This document shows positions 51,317 through 59,943 of a stretch of DNA of 64,000 nucleotides, in pieces. Under the pieces are notes generated by a model. That model made no database searches. It was given only the letters and a program-made list of their open reading frames with translations, and was not told the origin of the DNA. The stretch is taken from the NCBI RefSeq assembly GCF_001611975.1, contig NZ_CP014525.1:922001-986000 (forward strand). Reading direction: 5' to 3'. Origin of the DNA: Haematospirillum jordaniae (GTDB lineage Bacteria > Pseudomonadota > Alphaproteobacteria > Rhodospirillales > Rhodospirillaceae). Every line of letters starts with the position of its first letter. Positions within the stretch are counted from its first letter, which is position 1. The position numbers and the translations under genes were made by a program.

Positions 51317-53995
51317 TCAGGCGACCAGTGATCTCAGTACATATTGCAGGATACCGCCATGCCGGTAGTATTCCACCTCATCGGCTGTATCGATGCGGCA
51401 TAGAACCGTGATTGTCTGTTTTGAACCATCAGCGCGGGTAATCGTGACCTGAACGTCTTGGCGGGGTTTGATTCCGTTGCCAATGCCGCTGATGTCAAAG
51501 ACTTCGGTTCCGTCCAGCTTCAAGGTTTTGCGGTCGGTTCCGTCCTTGAACTGCAGGGGAAGGACACCCATGCCAACCAAGTTGGAGCGGTGGATCCGTT
51601 CAAAGGATTCCACCAGAACAGCCTTCACGCCCAGCAGGTTGGTGCCCTTGGCAGCCCAGTCGCGGGATGAGCCGGTTCCGTACTCCTTGCCAGCGATGAC
51701 GACCAGCGGCGTTTTCTCAGCCTGATACTTCATGGAGGCATCGTAGATGGCCATGACTTCGCCGGAGGGAATGTGCTTGGTAATGCCGCCCTCGATGCCG
51801 GGCACCATTTCGTTCTTGATGCGAATATTGGCAAAGGTGCCCCGCATCATGACCTCGTGGTTGCCACGCCGCGCGCCGTAGCTGTTGAAATCAGCCTTGC
51901 TGACACCGTTGGCAATAAGATACTTCCCGGCCGGGCTGTCGGTCTTGATCGAGCCAGCCGGTGAGATATGGTCCGTGGTCACAGAGTCACCCAAGATGGC
52001 TAACGGTCTGGCTCCCTTGATGTCAGAGAACTTTCCGGCTCCGTCGGCAATGTTGACGAAGTAGGGCGGGTTCTGGACATAGGTGGACTTGTTGTTCCAA
52101 GAATAGGTCTGGCTTTCACCGACCTTGATAGCTTGCCACTGCCGTGGGCCAGCCCAGACGTCGGCATACCGGCTTTCAAACATGGCCCGAGTTACACAGG
52201 ACGCAACCGTTGACTGGATTTCTGCCGTGGTGGGCCAGATATCCTTCAGGTATACAGGCTTGCCATCCGATCCCGTCCCGAGAGGCTCGGTCGTTATGTC
52301 CTTCTGCATGTTACCCAGAAGAGCATAGGCTACCACCAGCGGCGGGGAAGCCAGCCAGTTGGCCCGGACATGCGGGCTGATCCGACCTTCAAAGTTGCGG
52401 TTTCCGGACAAAACAGCAGAGACCACCATTTTATTGGTGTCAATGGTGGTGGCAATCGGATCAGCCAGAGGACCCGAGTTCCCGATGCAGGTTGTACAGC
52501 CGAAGCCGGCAATATTGAAGCCAAGCTGATCCAAGTATTTCTGCAGACCGGCCTTCTCCAAGTAGTCCTGCACCACCTGTGATCCCGGTGCCAGAGATGA
52601 CTTGACCCATGGTGCCCGCTTCAGGCCTTTTTCTATCGCCTTCTTGGCAACAAGGCCGGCCGCAATCAGAACACTGGGGTTCGATGTATTGGTGCACGAT
52701 GTGATGGCAGCAATAACAACATCGCCTTGGTTCAGCTCGTAATCCGTCCCAGGGACAGCAAAGCCCTTGCCGTGGTCGGTGATGCCTTCGGCGGTCAGGA
52801 CTTCCTTCAGGGCTTTGGCCGCCCCGGACAAGGCTACCCGGTCCTGCGGACGCTTCGGACCGGCGAGGGATGCCTCTACCGTGTTCATGTCCAGTTCCAA
52901 GGTGTCCGTAAAGACCGGATCCCAGTTTGGTGTCCGCCACATGCCCTGTTCCATGGCGTAGAGCTTGACCAGCTCGATCTGGGATTCCGGGCGTCCGGTC
53001 AGACGCAGATAGTTGAGGGTTTCCTCATCCACTGGGAAAATGCCGCATGTTGCACCGTATTCCGGGGCCATGTTTCCGATGGTGGCGCGGTCAGCCAAGC
53101 TCAGGTTATCGAGGCCCGAGCCATAGAATTCGACAAACTTTCCGACCACACCCTTCTTGCGCAGCATCTGGGTAACAGTCAGCACCAAGTCGGTTGCTGT
53201 CATACCCTCACGCAATTTCCCGGTCAGCTTGAAGCCGACAACTTCGGGGATCAGCATCGACACCGGTTGCCCCAGCATGGCGGCCTCAGCCTCGATACCA
53301 CCGACGCCCCAGCCCAGAACGCCCAGCCCATTGACCATGGTGGTATGGGAATCTGTGCCAACGCAGGTATCAGGATAGACCAGTGTCCGTTTGCCTTCTT
53401 CACCGGTCCAGGCAACGCGGGCCAGATGTTCAATATTAATCTGGTGGCAGATGCCGGCCCCTGGCGGTACAGCCCGGAAGTTGCGGAACGCTTTCTGCCC
53501 CCAACGCAGGAATTCATAACGCTCTCCGTTGCGTTCAAATTCCAAGTCCATATTCTTTTTCAGGGAGTCGGCTGCCCCGAAGTGGTCGATCATCACCGAA
53601 TGGTCAATAACCAGATCGACGGGGGACAAGGGATTGATTTTCTGTGGGTCACCGCCAAGCCGGGTGACGGCATCACGCATGGCGGCCAGGTCAACGACAG
53701 CAGGAACCCCGGTAAAGTCCTGCATCAGAACCCGTGCCGGACGATAGGCAATTTCCCGGTCAGAGCGGCGGTCCTTGATCCAGGCGGCGCAGGCCTTGAC
53801 ATCATCAACGGTTACGCTGCGCCCATCTTCGTAGCGCAGCAGGTTTTCCAGCAGCACCTTCATGGAATAGGGCAGGCGGGAAATGTCACCCAGTCCGGCT
53901 TCCGACGCCGCTTTCAGGCTGAAATAATCAAATTCCTGCCCGGCAATCTTCAGGGTCCGTCGGGTCTTGAGGGTGTCGTGACCGCACAGGGGCAT
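51317..53995 (-). CDS. acnA: Aconitate hydratase A
   Basis: TCA-cycle enzyme that converts citrate to isocitrate through a [4Fe-4S] cluster. About 892 residues from the ATG at 53995, which follows GAGGAG by 6 nt; the frame is open 318 bp further but that part looks non-coding. Cluster cysteines lie in ITSCTNTSNPSV and GFGCTTCIGNSG. Other signatures are VYPDTCVGTDSHTTMVNGLGVLGWGVGGIEAE and the swivel-domain GKEYGTGSSRDWAAKGTNLLGVKAV. It is monocistronic. Confidence 0.95.
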   Translation of the reverse strand: MPLCGHDTLKTRRTLKIAGQEFDYFSLKAASEAGLGDISRLPYSMKVLLENLLRYEDGRSVTVDDVKACAAWIKDRRSDREIAYRPARVLMQDFTGVPAVVDLAAMRDAVTRLGGDPQKINPLSPVDLVIDHSVMIDHFGAADSLKKNMDLEFERNGERYEFLRWGQKAFRNFRAVPPGAGICHQINIEHLARVAWTGEEGKRTLVYPDTCVGTDSHTTMVNGLGVLGWGVGGIEAEAAMLGQPVSMLIPEVVGFKLTGKLREGMTATDLVLTVTQMLRKKGVVGKFVEFYGSGLDNLSLADRATIGNMAPEYGATCGIFPVDEETLNYLRLTGRPESQIELVKLYAMEQGMWRTPNWDPVFTDTLELDMNTVEASLAGPKRPQDRVALSGAAKALKEVLTAEGITDHGKGFAVPGTDYELNQGDVVIAAITSCTNTSNPSVLIAAGLVAKKAIEKGLKRAPWVKSSLAPGSQVVQDYLEKAGLQKYLDQLGFNIAGFGCTTCIGNSGPLADPIATTIDTNKMVVSAVLSGNRNFEGRISPHVRANWLASPPLVVAYALLGNMQKDITTEPLGTGSDGKPVYLKDIWPTTAEIQSTVASCVTRAMFESRYADVWAGPRQWQAIKVGESQTYSWNNKSTYVQNPPYFVNIADGAGKFSDIKGARPLAILGDSVTTDHISPAGSIKTDSPAGKYLIANGVSKADFNSYGARRGNHEVMMRGTFANIRIKNEMVPGIEGGITKHIPSGEVMAIYDASMKYQAEKTPLVVIAGKEYGTGSSRDWAAKGTNLLGVKAVLVESFERIHRSNLVGMGVLPLQFKDGTDRKTLKLDGTEVFDISGIGNGIKPRQDVQVTITRADGSKQTITVLCRIDTADEVEYYRHGGILQYVLRSLVA

Positions 53996-54117
53996 TGGTC
54001 GCTCCTCGGCAAAAGGGTGGCATCCGTTGGTCTTCGGAAGTCCCGCGCCTGCGCGAGAATCCCGTGCACCATACACCATATTTGCGAGATATTGTCCAGT
54101 GATGCCCCGTACCCAGA

Positions 54118-54169
54118 CACACCCTGCCCAGCCGGGAAGCCTATGAAAAGGCAAGGCCGGGCAGGGTGT
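54118..54169. other. Long hairpin between AmpG-like gene and acnA
   Basis: ACACCCTGCCC pairs with GGGCAGGGTGT around an inner CCGG region. It has no T-run on either strand, so a terminator role for the AmpG-like gene is only possible. Confidence 0.4.
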
Positions 54170-54186
54170 TTCCGTGTATTTCCCCG

Positions 54187-55494
54187 TTAATCGTCGGCCA
54201 TGGCCGAGACATGAATCTGGCTGTTCTGTCGTGGAAAGGCCTTCATCATCCAAAGCAGCAGGAGCAGACCCGGTATTGCCGCAAGGGTAGAAATCATGAA
54301 ATAGGTGCTCCACGTAACATGGTCAGCCAGCCAGCCCCCCCCTGATGCCATGAAGGTACGGGCAAAGGCCATAAACGAGCTGACCAATGCATATTGGGTT
54401 GCCGTATAGGCAACATTGGTCAGGCTGGAAAGATAGGCGACAAACGCGGCCGACCCCATACCGCCGGTCAGATTCTCCACGCTGATGGTTACAACCAGCG
54501 CCGGAACGCTGGGACCGATTATGGCTTGGGCCACAAACACCAAGTTGGAAGCAGCTTGCAGGATACCACACAGCAGGAGGGCCCGCATGATACCATAGCG
54601 GAGCACTATGGCGCCGCCGATCAGGCCACCGGCAATGGTCATCACAACGCCATAGGTTTTGCTGACGACACCTATATCGGTTTTTGTGAAGCCAATGTCG
54701 ATATAGAACGGGTTGGCCATGACGCCAAGCAGGGCATCGCCGTATTTGTAAAACGCGATGAAAAGCAGGATCAGGACCCAGTTTTCCCTGCGTATAAAGT
54801 CGGCAAAGGGAGCAATGATCGTATCGTATAGCCAGTCGCTGTTCTGGGTAACGTGGCGTTCCTGACGCATTCTCCCTTGCGGGGATTCCGGCTCGGGTAC
54901 GAAAAGCGTGAACAGAAAACACCCAGCCATCAGCGCGGCCATCGATGCATAGGCGACTTGCCATCCGAAGGCATCGGCCAGAATAAGTGCCCCCGCCCCG
55001 GAGGCCATCATCCCGATACGGTACCCAAGAACAGTGCCACCGGCACCGGCACCGGCCATATCTTGTTCCAAGCTTTCAATACGGTAGGCATCAATCACAA
55101 TGTCTTGTGTTGCTGAAGCAAAGGCAAGTGCCACTGTCCATGCGGCCGTTCCCCAAAGATAGGTTGCAGGGTCACTGCTTCCAAGGCCGGTCATGGCAAC
55201 GATTAGGGCGATCTGCGAGACCAGCATCCAAGATTTCCGACGGCCTAGCCAAGATGTCAGAAGGGGAATGCGAATATGGTCCACAACCGGTGACCACAGG
55301 AACTTTAGTGCGTAGACCGTGGAGGCCCAGGAAAAAAGACCGATGGCCGTCTTGCTGAGGCTGGCCTCTGTCAGCCAGGCAGACAGGGTGGCGTAAACAA
55401 GGGGAAGAGGGAGGCCCGAGGCAAAGCCCTGGACGAGGATGATCATAACCCGGCGGTCGCCATAGACTGCGACGGAGCGCCACCAGTTTTGCAT
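54187..55494 (-). CDS. AmpG-like muropeptide permease (MFS)
   Basis: About 435 residues with 12 hydrophobic segments, like AmpG, which brings anhydro-muropeptides from the periplasm into the cytoplasm for recycling. Typical stretches are ILVQGFASGLPLPLVYATLSAWLTE, LWSPVVDHIRIPLL and ASATQDIVIDAYRIE. I chose the ATG at 55494, where AGGGA precedes the start; an upstream ATG at 55533 lacks a ribosome site. No beta-lactamase gene is near. Another MFS acetyl-CoA-type transporter is the alternative. Confidence 0.85.
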   Translation of the reverse strand: MQNWWRSVAVYGDRRVMIILVQGFASGLPLPLVYATLSAWLTEASLSKTAIGLFSWASTVYALKFLWSPVVDHIRIPLLTSWLGRRKSWMLVSQIALIVAMTGLGSSDPATYLWGTAAWTVALAFASATQDIVIDAYRIESLEQDMAGAGAGGTVLGYRIGMMASGAGALILADAFGWQVAYASMAALMAGCFLFTLFVPEPESPQGRMRQERHVTQNSDWLYDTIIAPFADFIRRENWVLILLFIAFYKYGDALLGVMANPFYIDIGFTKTDIGVVSKTYGVVMTIAGGLIGGAIVLRYGIMRALLLCGILQAASNLVFVAQAIIGPSVPALVVTISVENLTGGMGSAAFVAYLSSLTNVAYTATQYALVSSFMAFARTFMASGGGWLADHVTWSTYFMISTLAAIPGLLLLLWMMKAFPRQNSQIHVSAMADD

Positions 55495-55653
55495 ACCGAT
55501 ATTTCCCTGACACTTTTGCAACAAGACAGCCATGGAGGAGAATTAAGGCTGTTCTGTCAACCTTCCTGTGCCCTTTTTGCGTGTTTACGGCTCTTTTTCT
55601 CGCATCTCTCGCGGGAATGGCAACCTGATCGGTGTGTTTATAGCGTATCCGGT

Positions 55654-55692
55654 TATTCCGGGGTGCGGCATGTCATGCCACACCCCGGAATA
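55654..55692. terminator. Strong hairpin at the 3' end of typA
   Basis: TATTCCGGGGTG and CACCCCGGAATA form a perfect 12-bp stem, and the loop itself contains GGCATG/CATGCC. It lies 14 bp after the typA stop codon. A T-run is missing, so it may be a terminator helped by other factors or an mRNA-protecting hairpin. Confidence 0.55.
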
Positions 55693-55705
55693 CGCGTGCT
55701 CTGTG

Positions 55706-57526
55706 TTAGGCGAACGTGCCGGCCTTTGCGGCCCGCTTGCGTTCGTTTGGATCAAGGAACCGCTTGCGCAGACGGATTGATTGTGGCGTCACCTCGACCA
55801 ATTCATCATCCTGGATATAGGACAGCGCCTCTTCCAGTGTCATCTTCTTCGGAGGAGGCAGGCGCACGGCTTCATCCTTGCCGGCTGCGCGGATGTTGGT
55901 CAGCTGTTTCCCCTTGAGGACATTGACCTCCAGGTCGTTGGAGCGGGTATGCTCCCCGACAATCATGCCCTCATAGACCTTGTCGTTATGGACGACAAAC
56001 TGTGGGCCGCGGTCCAGAAGGTTGAAGAGGGCGTACGCGACAGCTTCTCCCTTTCCATTGGAAATCAGGACCCCCGTGCGGCGGCCTTCTATTGGCCCTT
56101 TGTAGGGGGCATAGCTGTGATACAGGCGGTTCATGATGCCTGTGCCACGGGTGTCAGTCAGGAACTCTGAATGATATCCGATCAGGCCGCGTGACGGGGC
56201 CAGGAAGGTGATACGCAGCTTGCCACCACCAGAAGGCCGCATGTCGGTCATTTCTGCCTTGCGCAGGCTCATCTTCTCGACAACGGTGCCCGAGAACTCC
56301 TCGTCCACGTCCACCACGACTTCTTCGATCGGTTCCATCCGCTGCCCATTTTCCTCGCGGAACAGGACGCGCGGGCGGGAAATGGACAGCTCAAAGCCTT
56401 CGCGGCGCATGGTTTCAATCAACACGCCCAGCTGAAGTTCGCCACGACCGGCCACTTCAAAACTGTCTTTATCGGCACTCTCGGTAATACGGATGGCCAC
56501 ATTACCCTCGGCTTCACGTTCCAGACGGGCCTTGATCACCCGGCTGGTTAGCTTGTCACCTTCGGTACCAGCCAAGGGGCTGTCATTGACTGTGAAGGTC
56601 ATGGCCAAGGTCGGCGGGTCAATCGGCTGGGCTGTCAGTGGCGTATCAATCTCGGGCGCACACAGCGTGTCAGCCACGTTTGCCTTGGCCAGACCAGCTA
56701 GGGCGATAATATCGCCGGCTTCCGCTTCTTCCACCGGTACCCGCTGCAGGCCACGGAAGGCAAGCAACTTGGAGGCACGGCCCTGTTCAATCAGGGATCC
56801 ATCACGGGATATGGCCTTGATGGCCATGTTGAGCTTGGCTCGCCCGGTGGCAATACGTCCGGTCAGAATTCGGCCCAAGTATGGATCGGCTTCCAGCGTG
56901 GTAGCCAGCATGGAGAACGGAGCCTCCAGATTACGTTCCGGAGCCGGGACATGGCGCAGGATCAGGTCAAACAAGGGGGTCAGATCCTTGCGTTCATCCT
57001 TTTCCAAGTCCGCAACAGCCCACCCGTCACGCCCGACGGCAAACAGGGTCGGGAAATCAAGCTGTGCATCACTGGCATCCAGATTGGCGAACAGGTCGAA
57101 GATTTCGTCGTGTACTTCGTCCGGACGCGCATCCTGGCGGTCCACCTTGTTGATCAGCACAATCGGGCGCAGGCCAAGCTTCAGGGCCTTGGACAGCACG
57201 AACTTGGTCTGGGGCAGGGGGCCTTCGGCGGAATCGCACAGCAGCACAACCCCGTCCACCATCGACAGGATGCGCTCCACCTCGCCGCCGAAATCGGCGT
57301 GGCCGGGGGTATCCACGATGTTGATACGGTGCCCCTGCCAGTCCACGGATGTGCACTTGGCCAGAATGGTGATTCCGCGTTCACGCTCAAGATCATTGGA
57401 ATCCATGGCCCGTTCTGCGACTTTCTGATTGTCGCGGAAGGTGCCGCTTTGCTTGAGCATGGCGTCAACCAGGGTTGTCTTTCCGTGGTCAACGTGTGCG
57501 ATGATCGCAATATTGCGTAGGTCCAT
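55706..57526 (-). CDS. typA: Ribosome-associated GTPase TypA/BipA
   Basis: Translational GTPase related to EF-G, involved in ribosome assembly and stress growth. The 606-residue product starts MDLRNIAIIAHVDHGKTTLVDAMLKQSG, with G1 AHVDHGKTT, G3 DTPGHADF and G4 NKVDR. An upstream in-frame start at 57682 would add 52 residues that do not fit the family. It lies 44 bp after the PfkB-type kinase gene on the same strand, so co-transcription is possible. Confidence 0.95.
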   Translation of the reverse strand: MDLRNIAIIAHVDHGKTTLVDAMLKQSGTFRDNQKVAERAMDSNDLERERGITILAKCTSVDWQGHRINIVDTPGHADFGGEVERILSMVDGVVLLCDSAEGPLPQTKFVLSKALKLGLRPIVLINKVDRQDARPDEVHDEIFDLFANLDASDAQLDFPTLFAVGRDGWAVADLEKDERKDLTPLFDLILRHVPAPERNLEAPFSMLATTLEADPYLGRILTGRIATGRAKLNMAIKAISRDGSLIEQGRASKLLAFRGLQRVPVEEAEAGDIIALAGLAKANVADTLCAPEIDTPLTAQPIDPPTLAMTFTVNDSPLAGTEGDKLTSRVIKARLEREAEGNVAIRITESADKDSFEVAGRGELQLGVLIETMRREGFELSISRPRVLFREENGQRMEPIEEVVVDVDEEFSGTVVEKMSLRKAEMTDMRPSGGGKLRITFLAPSRGLIGYHSEFLTDTRGTGIMNRLYHSYAPYKGPIEGRRTGVLISNGKGEAVAYALFNLLDRGPQFVVHNDKVYEGMIVGEHTRSNDLEVNVLKGKQLTNIRAAGKDEAVRLPPPKKMTLEEALSYIQDDELVEVTPQSIRLRKRFLDPNERKRAAKAGTFA

Positions 57527-57570
57527 ACAGGTTCCGGTCCAAAAGAAAGAAATGCGACGTCCCGGGGTGC

Positions 57571-58569
57571 TTACGCGGTGTTGCCCAGGCGTTGCTTGAC
57601 AAAGCCGGCCAGCGAGACCTGTGGTCTTGGCCCGACGTGACTGATGCATTCTGCCGCGCATATGCCCCCGATCAGGGCACATTCAGTCAGCGGGCGTCCC
57701 CCGACCAGCCCGTGCAGGAAGCCGGCGGCATACAGGTCACCTGCCCCTGTTGTATCAACAACAGCAGGCACGGCCGCTGCGGGTACAGGAATGGTTTGGC
57801 CGGCTGTGACGGCTACAGAGCCTGCGGCACCGCGTGTCAGCGCGGCGACTTCGACCCGGCCACGTACCTTTTCCACTGCTTCGGCGAAACTTGCAACCCC
57901 GTAAAGGTGACAAATCTCCTGTTCGTTGGCGAACAGAATATCAACGCTTCCGTCCAGAAGATCAAGAAAGTCCTGCCGATGCCGGTCTACGCAGAAGGGA
58001 TCCGAGAGCGAAAGAGAGAACTTTTTACCTGCCCTGCGTGCGATTTCAATGGCTTTCAGGATGGCTGCCTTGGCGTCGGGCTTGTCCCAGAGATAGCCTT
58101 CAACATAGGTGATACCCGAATTTTCAACTATAGAGGTGCTTATATCGTCCGGGCACAACCGCGTGCAGGCGCCGAGCCAAGTGCTCATCGTCCTTTCTCC
58201 GTCCGGGCTGATCAGGACCATCGAGCGTGCGGTAGACAACTCATCAACAAGTGGAGGGGTCTCGAAATGGGTCCCGATGGCACGGATGTCATGGGTAAAG
58301 ACCTTGCCCAAGGTATCGTTGGCAACTTTCCCGATATAGGCCACCTTGCTTCCCAGAGAGGCCAACCCAGCGGCGGTGTTGCCGGCAGAACCACCCGATG
58401 CCTCGATCGTTGGTCCCATTTTTTCATAGAGGGTATCGGCCTGCTGTTCATCAATCAGCGTCATACTGCCTTTGACAAGCCCTTGTCCGGTGATAAAGCT
58501 GTCATCGGTTTTGCACAGGATATCGACGATGGCATTGCCAATTGTCAGGATGTCAAAGCTCTGGGTCAT
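57571..58569 (-). CDS. PfkB-family carbohydrate/nucleoside kinase, adenosine-kinase-like
   Basis: 332 residues of the ribokinase/PfkB family. PfkB signature 1 (GGSAGNTAAGLASLGSKVAYIGKVANDTLG) and signature 2 (DTTGAGDLYAAGFLHGL), with the catalytic Asp, are present. Length and the N-terminus (FDILTIGNAIVDILCKTDD) match proteins of alphaproteobacteria labelled adenosine kinase. The true substrate, adenosine or a sugar such as ribose-like compounds, is not fixed by sequence. Confidence 0.85.
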   Translation of the reverse strand: MTQSFDILTIGNAIVDILCKTDDSFITGQGLVKGSMTLIDEQQADTLYEKMGPTIEASGGSAGNTAAGLASLGSKVAYIGKVANDTLGKVFTHDIRAIGTHFETPPLVDELSTARSMVLISPDGERTMSTWLGACTRLCPDDISTSIVENSGITYVEGYLWDKPDAKAAILKAIEIARRAGKKFSLSLSDPFCVDRHRQDFLDLLDGSVDILFANEQEICHLYGVASFAEAVEKVRGRVEVAALTRGAAGSVAVTAGQTIPVPAAAVPAVVDTTGAGDLYAAGFLHGLVGGRPLTECALIGGICAAECISHVGPRPQVSLAGFVKQRLGNTA

Positions 58570-58774
58570 GTCCGGGCCCCGGAAGGTTGGCGTCGCCCGC
58601 TGTCAGGGCGCATGCAAGAAGATAGGAGCCCGGCGTTCTGGTTGTGTGACAGAAAAAGAGCCGGGCCGGTGATGGACGCGAGTATAACGGGGTGTTGTGT
58701 TGCGGCAAGCGTTGTGACCATACAAGAGTATGCTACGGTCAGGCCATGCCGGTTTTTGTTCAGAAGGAGGCTTC

Positions 58775-59479
58775 GTGATTCAATCTTACCTGAAGGCCTT
58801 CAGCCAGCTACCTGATCCGCGTTTCCGCCGCGTGATCCTGCTGTCACTGTGCTTTGCTGTTCTCCTGTATGGCGTCACATTCGTCGTACTTGGCTGGGTG
58901 TTCGGAGAGTTGGCAATCTTGGCTGCGTCGTGGTGGGAAACCGGCGGTGCCATTTTGGGCGGGGCGGCTGTTGTTGTTGCGTCCCTGTTCCTTTTTCCTG
59001 CCGTGTTATCGGGTTTTGTCGGCCTGTTCTTGGATGACATCGTCACGGCGGTAGAGGCAGAGCACTACCCGACCCTGCCGGACACCCGTCCGCAAGGTTT
59101 TCTGGAAAGTCTGGCCGGCAGTCTCAGGTTTGCGGGGCTGGCGCTGTTGGTCAACCTAATTGCCCTTCCCTTGTATTTCATACCGCCCGTCAATGCCTTT
59201 GCCTTTTTGTTGGTCAATGGTTTCCTGCTGGGGCGGGAGTATTTTGAGCTGGTTGCTCTGCGCCGGTTATCACGGACAGAGGTCTATGCCTTGTCCCGTT
59301 ATTACCGGCGGCGCCTGTGGTGGGCAGGGACTTTCACGGCTGTTCTGTTATTGGTGCCTTTTGTCAATATACTGGCCCCTCTGGTGGGCGTGGCCGCAAT
59401 GGTGCATATTCTGCAGGGCCTTGATATGGGGAAAGCGTTGCCCGTTGTGGTGGAAGGTCCAGGGCGGGAGGTATCTTGA
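58775..59479 (+). CDS. EI24/CysZ-like membrane protein
   Basis: 234 residues with four to six hydrophobic segments (VILLSLCFAVLLYGVTFVVLGWVF, FAGLALLVNLIALPLYFIPPVNAFAFLLVNGFLLGREYFELV). The PPVNAFAFLLVNGFLLGREYFE segment is typical of the EI24 family, whose bacterial member CysZ imports sulphate. The GTG at 58775 follows AGAAGGAGG closely, a strong ribosome site; an in-frame ATG at 58730 lacks one. No cysteine-synthesis gene is near. The small lipoprotein gene follows with overlapping start and stop (TGATG). Confidence 0.8.
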   Translation: MIQSYLKAFSQLPDPRFRRVILLSLCFAVLLYGVTFVVLGWVFGELAILAASWWETGGAILGGAAVVVASLFLFPAVLSGFVGLFLDDIVTAVEAEHYPTLPDTRPQGFLESLAGSLRFAGLALLVNLIALPLYFIPPVNAFAFLLVNGFLLGREYFELVALRRLSRTEVYALSRYYRRRLWWAGTFTAVLLLVPFVNILAPLVGVAAMVHILQGLDMGKALPVVVEGPGREVS

Positions 59480-59850
59480 TGGCTTCACGTTTGGTATCAC
59501 GCATCGTGCGTGGTGTTTTTCTGTTGGTGCTCGCCTTGCCCTTGGCTTGCACCTCATCCGTACGTGAAGCCTCGACGCGTTTGCGTTCCGTGCCGGAGCG
59601 GACGGCGATTGAACACCGGGATAAGGTTGCGGTCGAGGCCGCCTTGGGTCATCCGGACAGGGTTCGTGTCGAGAGGCCCGCAGAGGTTTGGCAGTATATG
59701 ACCAAGCGCTGTGTCCTTGATGTGACCTTTTATCCTGGCCCGGATCAGCGCCTGCGTGCAGAATATCTGGAAAGTCGGGGAGCAGACGGGGGTGCCATGG
59801 CTATCACTGATTGCCTGATGTCATTTGCCGGTGAGGCCAAGGACCTTTAG
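59479..59850 (+). CDS. Small lipoprotein
   Basis: 123 residues. The N-terminus (VRGVFLLVLALPLAC) is a lipoprotein signal with the lipobox LPLAC. The rest (AVEAALGHPDRVRVERPAEVWQYMTKRCVLDVTFYPGPDQRLRAEYLESR) resembles small periplasmic domains of the BamE/SmpA kind, with two later cysteines. GGGAGG lies 8 nt before the ATG. It is coupled to the EI24-type gene. A role in the envelope is likely, but the exact function is unknown. Confidence 0.7.
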   Translation: MASRLVSRIVRGVFLLVLALPLACTSSVREASTRLRSVPERTAIEHRDKVAVEAALGHPDRVRVERPAEVWQYMTKRCVLDVTFYPGPDQRLRAEYLESRGADGGAMAITDCLMSFAGEAKDL

Positions 59851-59887
59851 TGCATTCTTGGATGCGGTCCGGTGTCTGGAATGATTG

Positions 59888-59943
59888 TGTGGTGATTATC
59901 CTGTGGTGATTATCCTGTGGTGATTATCCTGTGGTGATTATCC
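59888..59943. repeat. 14-bp tandem repeat, four copies
   Basis: TGTGGTGATTATCC is repeated four times without change, between the convergent lipoprotein and histidine-kinase genes. The stop codon of the kinase (59938–59940) lies in the last unit. Identical units suggest a recent slippage event or a variable-number repeat. Confidence 0.85.

Noticed and set aside
52727..54190. Long open frame on the plus strand opposite acnA
   Set aside because: It is a shadow of acnA on the other strand; the protein has no recognisable family pattern, and acnA is certain.
53996..54313. N-terminal extension of acnA
   Set aside because: The 106 extra residues do not fit aconitases, and a good ribosome site lies before the ATG at 53995.
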